Origin: Cryptomeria japonica
Lineage: Eukaryota; Streptophyta; Pinopsida; Cupressales; Cupressaceae
Reading direction: 5' to 3'
NCBI RefSeq assembly: GCF_030272615.1
Contig: NC_081409.1
Span: 647,626,468-647,690,467 of the forward strand
DNA: 64,000 bases
Positions 55,490 through 64,000 of the stretch are shown one piece after another (positions within the stretch are counted from its first letter, which is position 1; each line of letters opens with the position of its first letter). The position numbers and the translations under genes were made by a program. The notes below the pieces were generated by a model that was not told the DNA's origin, did no database searches, and was given only the letters and a program-made list of their open reading frames with translations.

Positions 55490-56283
55490 ATTCCTCTTGT
55501 TACAAGCACTAAGTAGACTTATAAGGAGGGTTTGATGGTTAGATAATTAAGTGACCTTTTAACCTGTTAAAAATGGTGAAATCTCTCCTTTAGCAACCTG
55601 CCTAGAAGATTGGTGTTGAGTTTGGAGAGTGGGAAGGTAATTACTTGGTAGTTGCTTTGGAAAATAGGGCTAATTGAGCCCCTAAAAACAATGACAATCC
55701 TATTTTGGTTCATGCGGTCTTAAAAAATCTAAAGAGATTTTTATATATATTATGTAACCCCTTAATGGGTGTCTAAATATGCTTTGCTTTTGTGCCCATC
55801 CTCACTGTGAAGAAATTTATGTGGCCTACTAGGAAATCACTATGGTTATGAAGGAAGTACTGAGGAACAAAGTCAGAGGGCCTATGCTACTATTTGAGGG
55901 ATTTTGTTGTGATGCCATAACCCATTTCGAAAGCCTGCCCCTAAGGTTCTAGCCAATTCGAGTTATTATTCAAGTTTATGACAAAAATTGTCAATGAGTA
56001 GGAAGATGGTGAGTGGATAGGGAGTGGATAGGTGAGTTGGGAGTAAGATCTCCCTTTGGGGTTTTGTGAGCACTTTTGGTGATTGTTGTGAGTTGATTTT
56101 GTCACTCTTGAACCCTCTGCATCACATTGTTCAAAACACATAAAAACTTGTCTTCATTACTGCTTAATTATATTTACGAACCTATTTACTACTTTTCAAT
56201 CACTTCACACAACCTACACAACTTTTCTATTTATTTCTGCAATGATTCCATCATTTGTATACCATCTGTAACCTCAATAACAT
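55490..56283. other. No recognised feature
   Basis: About 0.8 kb between two retroelements. There are short frames only. Confidence 0.5.
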
Positions 56284-57593
56284 TGTAATACCCCCATTTT
56301 TGTGAGCATCAGAGTTCGAAGGATTAGCCTATCATTTGACCCTCGTAGGCTAGTATGGTGGATTGGAGGGTCTTGTTTGGGTGTTATGGAGTTCTTCAGG
56401 TGGCAGATGGCAGTGTTTTTCTCTCCAGATTGTTGGTATATTCTGAGGCTGGGCTATTCAGAGTTTCCTGGTTCCATTTTGAGGGACTTACTATTTATAG
56501 TAAGTGAGTAGTTGTTGGATGCACAGTGGATATATTAGTTAACTCCCAAGTTCAGACGGAATTGAGAAATAATGATTAATGATGAAGTTCTAATTTTATA
56601 ATTATTGTTAAAGTTATACTTTAATAATAATTAATTATTAAATGCATATCATTAATAAATTAAGTGGACTATTTAAAAAGGTAGTTATAAGTGAATACTA
56701 AAGTATACTTTATATTTTAATAATGTGCACCAAAAAGGAGGGAAAAGAAATGAAATTAAAGTAAATTAAAGGAGATGAAGACAAATGCAAATTAAATATT
56801 ATAAAAGGGCATTTGGATTTCATTTCATTCATTCTTGAATCAATCAAAATTTGCCTTTTTTGGAGAAGCTTTGGCTTTTAAGAAGAAGCCTAGGGTTTCA
56901 ATGTAAATTCAATCTTGGAGAATGTAGCCTCTCTTTGATTGTGCAAATACTGGTGGCTTTATTCAGAGGTCATGTTTGTGCTTTATTGGTGAAGAAGTTC
57001 ATAAATTTATAAGGGTTTCATTGAGGATTAGAGTATTAAAGAGTTAATCATTTGTATATCAAAATTTGTGTTGGTTGCTATAGTGGCGTGAACGGTGTCG
57101 CTCTACAGTAAATGCTAAAGTATTAAGTGTGCAAATTGGAAGTGATAATCTACAAGAAATTTCAAGGTTTGATGATTTAATTGTTGTCATATATTGGATG
57201 GGGTTTGATGATATTTTTTCTATTGTATGACTGACTTCATTCTGGTAACCATTTATGGCAGAGGGTTTTGAGGCATATCTTACCTGTAAGTTCATGAATT
57301 GTAACTCCTAAATTGTTGATTTATATAATAGTGGATATTTTATGAACTGGGTTGTCGATATTTTGTGAAAATACTGAGTATCTAAGCTAATGTAAAAATT
57401 TGGAATTTTCAGTTGTATATTCCCTATGTAATGTCCCATTTTTTTGAGTTGAAATAATTATTGCAATATCTTCTATTTTTTTGCATTATATTGTTGTATC
57501 AAACATTGTAAATATATCAAAAAACAAAAAATCCAAATCAAAGACAAGCGAAAATTAGAAAAGTAAATATCGTATCAAGGGTGGGATATTTCA
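56284..57593 (+). repeat. 5' LTR of the gypsy-like element
   Basis: 1310 bp, starting TGTAATACCCCCATTTTTG and ending GGGATATTTCA. A second copy of the start-like sequence (TGTAATGTCCCATTTTTTTG) lies inside at 57427. Confidence 0.72.
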
Positions 57594-57594
57594 G

Positions 57595-57608
57595 TGGTAT
57601 TAGAGTGC
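57595..57608 (+). other. Primer binding site of the gypsy-like element
   Basis: TGGTATTAGAGTGC follows the LTR end by one base. It resembles Met-tRNA sites of plant gypsy elements. Confidence 0.65.
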
Positions 57609-57739
57609 TTTCCTGCCATCCTGTTGGGGTTTGAATTAAATATTTAGAGAGGTTGCATTGCATCATTTGAGTGACCAGCACACATAAGTTTCATTTATGG
57701 GTTACTATAGTCTTGTAGGAAAATCCAGGGCATAGATTG

Positions 57740-58330
57740 AGCAGGATGCCATTAAGATAAGGGAAAGATGTGAATGGGAAGCTCTTCAACTCTTTGAGGC
57801 CTATCAGAGTTTGCCAGATAAATTTAAAGAACAATACTCTCTTCATGATTATCTGAACTTGTTTGTCACCCGGAGGTCTGAAGAGATTGGGTTGGTAAAG
57901 TATATTACGAGGGTGTATAAGGAGAAAATTACATCTAAAGGGACAATTTTGTCATGGGCATAGTGTTAGCAGGTATGGTAGAACTAGTAAATCAACTTAT
58001 GCGGATGGTTCTACATCTACACTTAATGACCAGGTTACAAGTAATCCCATCATGAGCAAGAACGAAATGAGAAGACAAGGTCTATGCTTCACTTGCAAAA
58101 TTTATCAGGGGCCTAGCCACCAATGCACAAATAATGAGGTAAAGAAGCTTTATGAAGATCTTGTTTTGCCACATGGATGCATTGAATAAGTAGCCACAAA
58201 GGAGGCATATTTGGAGATGCACATGTTGCATGAAGATGTTGGGGTTCATGAGTCACATCATTTGGAGGGACAAAGAGGATCCCTTGATGAAGCCATTGAG
58301 ATTAAGTAGGTTTAAACACATGCAGATTTA
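57740..58330 (+). pseudogene. Gag-like remnant with zinc knuckle
   Basis: Stop-broken frames. The clearest piece reads SKNEMRRQGLCFTCKIYQG then PSHQCTN, a CxxC-x6-H-x2-C-like knuckle of the kind found in gypsy gags. The upstream part shows helical gag-like sequence out of frame. Confidence 0.5.
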
Positions 58331-58429
58331 CCTTGCAGCCATGGGGCAGAAACTATGGCACATGATACATTCAATTTTTCTATAATGACACCCCTTGAAC
58401 CAACACTTGGCAATGGATAGTTAGCAAAG

Positions 58430-58987
58430 GATAAAGTTTTGGTTGTGTCTTTTGAGGACACTACAAATAAGTATGATGTAGCGCTTGATTTTTTGTTTTA
58501 TGACAATCATAATGTCCAGCTTACTCATGATATAGTAGTCATTCCTTGTGAAGATGATGGATGTATGGTGTCCCATAACATTGACACTCGAGATTTGGGT
58601 GTTAAAAATGAACTATGTGATGTGGATTCAAGTCACTGCAAGTCTGATTTTGCAAATCAGACCTTAGAAGATTTACTTCTTGATGATGAAGTTGAAATTT
58701 TTAAGGCAGCTTTAGGGGGAAAGTCGTTGAGTCCTTTTGAAGATGAAGAAGAGTTAGAACAAGAGGGTGATGGGCCTAAACAAAATGCTGAAAGTAACTT
58801 TCATGTTTTTGATAATCCACTTTTTGAGATAGAAGTTGAGATATCCTATGTTAACCCACTTTATGGGGTAGAGTTGCAGGATGATCACGTTGAGGGACAT
58901 GCGCATGAGGAAAGGGTCCCATATGAAACCAATAAGGGTTTTGATTTCCCTGAATTTTTTGTATCATCAATTGTTGATGTCTTTTGA
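58430..58987 (+). pseudogene. Unrecognised acidic ORF of the gypsy-like element
   Basis: An open frame of about 182 codons (VVSFEDTTNKYDVALDFLFY; LEDLLLDDEVEIFKAALGG; FEDEEELEQEGDGPKQN; FDFPEFFVSSIVDVF and stop). It is very acidic, has no known motif, and lies where protease-RT would be in an autonomous element. It continues the frame after the gag-like knuckle apart from stops near 58188, 58307 and 58418, so it may be one long decayed protein. Confidence 0.5.
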
Positions 58988-59009
58988 TTATTCTGAAGAT
59001 GCCAATTTA

Positions 59010-59770
59010 GTTTATTTGCAAGGAATCTGAATTCATGAATCATACAAGTCTGATTTACAAGAGAGTTACATCAGAGAGTATTCTATTGGGTACTTGGATA
59101 GACTTGGCAGAGAATCTACCCCATAAACTATACAAGATCAGAGACATGAGCCATCTACTAATTCTAGTGATGAGATTAGTGGGAGTGACGAGGAGAGTGT
59201 TGCCCAGGACTATGATAGTCAACCATTGACGAAGGTTGGTGCATTCTATGTTGACTGCATAGTAAGGAGTGCTCATCGCTTCTCCTTTGGTCCACACACA
59301 AAGGATTTGATGACATGGAGTGGCTCGGGGTGTATACCATCCATTGTGGGATGGAGAGTTTCCACCTTTAGAAGATGGAACTAGAGGCTGCAAGTACCAG
59401 ACTGTTGTTAGCAGGAGATTACTTGCAGGGACAACAGTCAGTTATCCATCGTGTTATTATGTATCCAATAGTTTTTGCTACTTCTACATCACAAAGATTT
59501 CATACAGATACATGGTTACAAGGTGTTTGTGATGTCAGTAGGCATGATGGCTGGGTTAGTTAGCACATCCATGAGGGTTTAGTAGTAGACGGGGAGAGAT
59601 GTGGTGTAGCAGATGCTTCCATATGTTATTATATCCGCATGATATATGGATGTGAGTTCAGATTGTTTTGGGATCCGGGGGGTGACAGGTATGACACTGC
59701 AGTTTGGATGGATCTGATGCATGAGCATCCCCAGTTCATAGCAATCTTACATCAACCAAAAATATTTTCT
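59010..59770 (+). pseudogene. Unrecognised coding-like region of the gypsy-like element
   Basis: Frames of about 60-110 codons with few stops: STNSSDEISGSDEESVAQDY, then LEAASTRLLLAGDYLQGQQS, SQRFHTDTWLQGVCDVSRHD, HIHEGLVVDGERCGVADASI and YYIRMIYGCEFRLFWDPGGD. Protein-like composition and reading across single stops suggest a real ancestral protein. I cannot name it. Confidence 0.45.
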
Positions 59771-60532
59771 TTCTATTTTGCTTTATGTTTGTAGTTTCAT
59801 CATTTCTTTTTGTATGTCCCAAATTTGGCTCATTGGAACCTATGGAGTTGGATTTTTCTTGAAGACTTGATCATCTTCCTTATTCCCAAACCGTGGAGCA
59901 TTTGGATTATTTTCTGACAAGTTATCACTACTGGTTTTCGAGACAGTTTCCTGTTGCCGGTTGCGTGGACCTATTTGCTTTGGTGATCTACCAGATCCCT
60001 TCCATAGCTTGCGAAGCCCTGAGCATTGATTTCGATGTTCCTTGGCATGTGGCTGACCTTTTCCCGTCACCTACTCTTCATCCTTTGGATTTTACAGAGG
60101 AATTTCTTTGGCGGAGGCTGACCTTGTTGGTTTGGCATGTTAGGTCTTGTTCTTCAAGTTTTGATCCCTTTTTGGGCTGACCGGATCCTCTTGGATTGTA
60201 TAAATCATTACAATGGAGAATTATAATGTAACCAGGAAGTAAGACTTAGCATAGAAGATAGATCTTAAGATTTGAGGTCCGGGTTGTGATTTGTTCTATA
60301 TTTTGAGCATATTTTAGCAGGCCTGTGAGCCGGTTTCTGTAACCCAGTTGTTCCGGTTGGTTGTAATAAATTTTCATGTTATAATTCAATCTATTATGCA
60401 TTGCCTCCATCATGACTTTTTTTCCGTTGTGTTTACTCTTGCTGGCCGGTTTGGATTGATCTCTTTGAGGTCCCTCCTAACTGGTGATTGCTTCAGGATC
60501 CCATTGAGTTGCTTCACCACTTTCAGCATGAT
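59771..60532 (+). other. Interior of the gypsy-like element, uncertain
   Basis: A 95-codon frame (59893-60180) reads YFLTSYHYWFSRQFPVAGCV and DFDVPWHVADLFPSP and has no recognised similarity. The part after 60190 is non-coding, with repeated CCGGTT words. Confidence 0.35.
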
Positions 60533-62187
60533 GAAGGTGTTGGCCTTGTGTTGTCATTGATGTCAACCAGTATGGGATGTCTACTGGTATGAGAGATGTA
60601 TGTGCAACATTGTCTTGAAGGAGTACAAAATGAGATATCTCTGATATCACCTTGTGTTGGAGAACACTGGTAAGGTAAAGAAGAGAATGTCATTCAAAGT
60701 AATGATCACTAGTGTCACCGGTACACAAGTTAGTGTCATACTTGTGTGGATGAAATGGTAAGGTTACCGGTATTGGTACAGTGTATCACCTGTAAGGAGA
60801 GTATGTCAGCTGGTATGTGAAGTGTTGACAATGGGTAGGATGCTTGGATGTCGTTTGTGATGAAGAGGCAAAATGTTACCTAAATCACATCAACACCGAA
60901 GGAAGAGAATGAACAGGTCACCGATATGTTGTATGGTTGTCGTACAGTAGGACTTCCATCAGATGAAGATGTAGTCACCCAGTGAAGAGATGACTGATAG
61001 TGAATGTGCCCACACCGGATCACATGTGCGTGTTTGAAGATGTGTTGCACAAATAGGGAAGTCACATGAGTGCATTGCAGGATGCAAGAGACAAGGTATC
61101 AGTCCACTGGTAAGTGGAGCGTATCTCATATTATGCATAGTGTGGATTATAGTTTCATGAGATAAGGTAGATGAGGCAGAGGCAGGTGTTTCAAGGCTCA
61201 CACTTGATCTACCGATGAAACAAAGGAATGCCTCTAGTGCATGAAATTAGGGTTATGCACTGGATTGAAAGAAAAGGCATGTTGGGATGCCAGTGCAATT
61301 GAAGTATGTTGGGTTTGTCTCTTGGAAAAACTGGCTCTAATATGGTCTGAGCTAGTCAAGGAGAAGGCATAGATGAGTAGATGCAGATAAAGGAAGAATG
61401 GCTTGATTGAAGATAGAGTCTGTGGAAAGTTGATGACATGGTGTCATCAAGAGGTTTTACCGATATGAATGTTCACAGGTAATATGGACAAGGTGTAGAT
61501 GCAGAAGACTCCCCATCTAATGAAGATGTGCATAAGGCGGGTTAGCAAGAGTGTTGACCGATTGAGTAGTCCATCGACAGTTCAACAAAAGTGCAAACAT
61601 GAGGAGTTAATCGGTAAAATGTAAGATACCGACAGGGTTAGTTAACTTGTAGAAGAGAAGAATCGGTTGAGTGTTTGGTCGGTGATTACCAAACCAACAC
61701 ACTGATTCAAGCTGGTAGTTGGTTGACATGGATGCCACGAAGAGATGAGGTGGCAAGCATGTAGAGGTTGGTAGAGCGTCATGTAGAGATAGATGTTTCT
61801 ACTGTTGTACATTTAATATGGATCTCGTGATTTGGGGATTGGATCAGAAGAGTGTGGCTCGAGGAAGAATGAGAGATAGAGACAGAGATAAATCAGGGAG
61901 TTGTCGGTGCTTGGATCTAAGAAAGAAGATCAGATTGTGAGAAGACCTGGAGAAGGAAATAACATAAACATTAATGGCATTTTGACAGAGGCAGGGCGAG
62001 AGATGAGGTTGTGGTTGCTAAGATTAGAAGACGTGTATTGGAAGGTGCGTTAATGGCAGAGATGTACAGTTGGTTGTCTAGGAGATCAGATTGGACAAGA
62101 TCTGATTGGATTTGATTTGCCTCGAGGTTGATGAGGAAACCCTGACCGCCCATGTTTTTGAATTGGCTTTTGGCGGGAAAACTAGGT

Positions 62188-62195
62188 TATAAATA
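62188..62195 (+). promoter_or_regulatory. TATA box of the long solo LTR
   Basis: TATAAATA in the context AGGTTATAAATAAGG, about 1.65 kb into the LTR. It is the likely transcription start region of the family. Confidence 0.6.
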
Positions 62196-62681
62196 AGGAA
62201 ACCAAAATCATTGAAGGTTACTCCTGAATAGAAGAAGAGAGTGCTGTTGCGAAGTGAGTGAGTGTTACTTCTGCATGTAAGAGTGAATCAGTCAAGTACT
62301 CAATGAGTATCTGAGAAGAGATTGAGTGTGAGTGAGAACCAGGTTGAAGTGTTCAATCGGTAGTAGTGCAGAACCGGTAGTGCCCATACCAGCAGAGCAG
62401 AAGTGAAGGAAGTTGTAGAGAAGGCAGACATAGAACCGACAAAGTATAGTACCGGTAAAGAGAAGAGCAGTGAGGAGAAGATTCAGTAGAGAAGAATAGA
62501 GGAGAGGTGAACTGGTAGAGTTTACCGGCAAGGAAGCAGCAGAATAATGAGTCGGTATAGCTGAGAAGGTGTCTCACCGACAGAGAGAGGTATATGAGAT
62601 GGTTGCAAGATTCACTTGTAACAGTAGTATTAATTTTGTATTTGAAGTTATCTTTGTAATCATTGAGTTGTAGCTGAGTGC

Positions 62682-62826
62682 AGGGGTTGTAGCTCCTTTG
62701 GGTTGTAGCCCATAAATTAGTAAGGGGTTGGTGCTCCTTGTGTTGGTGCCCTAAATTAGGGGTTGTAGCTCCTTGGGTTGGTGCTCTGTGGGTTGGTTCC
62801 CTAAATTAGGGGTTGTAGCCCTAAAC
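62682..62826 (+). repeat. GGGTTGTAGC/GGTTGGTGC minisatellite in the LTR
   Basis: Several imperfect 20-36-bp units alternate AGGGGTTGTAGCTCC and GGGTTGGTGCCCTAAATT just downstream of the promoter region. A similar word occurs in the LTR fragment near 39780-39850. Confidence 0.8.
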
Positions 62827-63104
62827 ATTGTAATAAAGTTCTATTGTGAGGATGGATTGGAGCAGTAGACTCCAGCAGCGTTGCTCACTGAGGTTTTTCC
62901 CATCTTGGGTTTTCCTCGTACATACTGGTGTTATGTGATGCCCCTTTTGTGAGAATTCTTTTGTGATTAGTCTCCCCACTAACCAATAAGTCTGCATTGT
63001 GTTAGATCCCATAACCGGTATACTCAGATAAGTCAATTAAAGGGAAAAGTTTAAGAACCATTGATTCACCCCTCTCTCAGTGGTGCATTGTGTCTAACAG
63101 AAGG

Positions 63105-63620
63105 TTATGCCAGAATTGCAGCGGGGAAGTCAATGGGTAATGTGTATGGTAGACTTCCATGCTGGCTATGGGAGCTAGGGATCGATTGGGTTGGTGGATT
63201 GCTTCTTCCTTCTATTAGAATTGACCTATTTACAAGGTACAGTGGTATCACTTTGACACCATAAGTTTTGGATGGGGCATTCTATGGGATGGTCTGGGAT
63301 CCCGACATTCAGTTGATCATTGAGTGTGGAGTCTGGGATCTTTTTGGTGCATCAGGATTTCAGAGAGGCCTTACTGATGAAAGCATATGGGTTCATCTTT
63401 GGTCTACTTGTACATGTTTCAATTATGATGCACATTTCTTATGCGCATGAGATGCATAGTTGGTTTGACATCCATTTTTATGCAGTTATAGTTGCTGGTG
63501 CTACGGGAGGTTGTTGAAGATGTGAGGGACATTTCACAGTTCTCTTTTGGGGCCTCTTGAGGAGTGGAGTTTCTTTGTAGTGGAGATTGCTTGGGGACAA
63601 GCAATTTTAGGGACGATGGA
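63105..63620 (+). pseudogene. Unrecognised coding-like region, continuation of the gypsy-like element
   Basis: Frames such as RIAAGKSMGNVYGRLPCWLW, YSGITLTP, then DGAFYGMVWDPDIQLIIECG and VWDLFGASGFQRGLTDES. They lie directly after the solo LTR and before the 3' LTR. No family is recognised. They may be the C-terminal part of the protein seen at 59010-59770. Confidence 0.4.
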
Positions 63621-63621
63621 C

Positions 63622-63692
63622 TGTAATGTCCCCATTTTTGTGAACATCGGAGTTCAAAGAATTAGCCTATCATTTGACCCTTGTAGGCTAGT
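63622..63692 (+). repeat. 3' LTR start of the gypsy-like element, truncated
   Basis: It matches 56284-56354 closely (TGTAATGTCCCCATTTTTG, then AATTAGCCTATCATTTGACC) and stops after GTAGGCTAG, where another LTR begins. A purine-rich TTTAGGGACGATGGA precedes it. Confidence 0.78.
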
Positions 63693-64000
63693 GTTGACGT
63701 GTATTTTGTACACTATCAAACACAAAATAAAATATCTAAGGGTACCTTATACTCTCTTGAGTAAAGCCTCTGAATGCTGAAGATATCACGAAAAGGATCA
63801 ATCAGGGTGACTTCAAGGTTCTGTATGTAGGATCTCTACGTGTGGATAAGCTCTCTGTGGTATGATGTGATTTGCTGGAATCACAAGGGGACTTACACTT
63901 GATGACTGAACTTTTGATTTGCTTTGAATATTGCTGGAACATAGGATTTTACTGCCTTCAATTTGAAAAAAGGAAAAAAAATGAGGGTGAGGAAAGAATC
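63693..64000 (+). mobile_element. Start of a further LTR retrotransposon, runs off the window
   Basis: TGTTGACGTGTATTTTG interrupts the gypsy-like 3' LTR. The following 300 bp is non-coding and LTR-like. The class cannot be told from this fragment. Confidence 0.5.

Larger units (their letters stand above)
60538..63099 (+). mobile_element. Long solo copia LTR
   Basis: 2562 bp, starting TGTTGGCCTTGTGTTGTC and ending GTGTCTAACA, flanked by perfect 5-bp duplications GAAGG (60533-60537 and 63100-63104). It has the family word TTGTCATTGATGTCAA at 60551, a TATA box at 62188, a repeat-rich downstream part, and the GAGGTTTTTCCC/GGTTTTCCTCG motif followed by GATTCACCCCTCTCTCAG at its end. No internal domain remains. 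It is inserted into the gypsy-like element. Confidence 0.9.
56284..63692 (+). mobile_element. Gypsy-like non-autonomous LTR element with unrecognised ORFs
   Basis: 5' LTR 56284-57593 and the first ~71 bp of a 3' LTR (63622-63692) share their start (TGTAAT(A/G)(C/T)CCCC, then CCTATCATTTGACCCT). A primer site follows the 5' LTR. The interior holds a gag-like knuckle, an acidic ORF and further unassigned coding-like stretches, but no RT or integrase. It is interrupted by a solo copia LTR (60538-63099), and its 3' LTR is cut by another LTR at 63693. The target duplication cannot be checked inside this window. Confidence 0.65.

Noticed and set aside
49451-55494. Perfect 5-bp target duplication for the two-LTR copia element
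   Set aside because: The flanks AACCT and ATTCC do not match; I report the element without a TSD.

Overview
This window is nuclear DNA from a plant with a large, repeat-rich genome. The evidence is the set of plant transposon families it holds: Ty1/copia elements with Met-tRNA primer sites, a Ty3/gypsy Tat-lineage element with a second (archaeal-type) RNase H, L1-type LINEs with a C-terminal RNase H and a DUF4283 ORF1, and a hAT-like non-autonomous element. The AT-rich background, long LTRs, many solo LTRs and deep nesting fit a gymnosperm or a similarly large seed-plant genome. That last step is inference; no sequence here fixes the species. I find no intact host gene, rRNA, tRNA or CRISPR array. 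Nearly every long reading frame is a broken transposon protein.

Layout, left to right. 1-3099: 3' part of a decayed copia element whose RNase H is split by a 904-bp hAT-like element (1708-2611) carrying a long TA microsatellite. 3100-3286: GC-rich inverted-repeat element. 3459-4934: solo LTR of the Tat family with a perfect 5-bp target duplication. 6493-9520: 5'-truncated LINE (minus). 9.5-12.2 kb: remnants including a possible RNase H of a reverse-transcribing element. 12495-18459: near full-length LINE of the same family with matching ~20-bp target duplications. 18511-34650: Tat gypsy element (minus; 3' LTR, long 3' non-coding region, integrase, two RNases H, RT, protease, gag), cut inside gag by a 5.5-kb copia element (28949-34461).

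That copia element is the most interesting object. In place of gag-pol it carries fragments of host genes: two pieces of an importin-beta-like gene and an ankyrin-repeat piece, plus an internal LTR-like segment fused to a copia RNase H tail. Further right are: another copia 3' end (34.6-35.8 kb); a compact 2.7-kb non-autonomous LTR element (36759-39493) with 368-bp LTRs, a perfect TSD and a strongly GC-rich interior; a gypsy gag fragment (40.1-40.7 kb); a poly(A)-ended retroposon-like segment (41.5-42.5 kb); a solo copia LTR (43697-46072, perfect TSD) that itself received a 0.94-kb retroposon with a coiled-coil ORF; copia integrase and LTR scraps (46.1-49.4 kb); a two-LTR copia element (49456-55489) with most of RT deleted; and a gypsy-like non-autonomous element (56284 to about 63692) with unrecognised ORFs, interrupted by a 2.56-kb solo copia LTR with a perfect TSD. 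The window ends in a further LTR starting at 63693.

The elements do not work together as a pathway; they record successive insertions. Several copia LTRs of different families share a motif close to TTGTCATTGATGTCAA near their 5' ends and upstream of their polypurine tracts.
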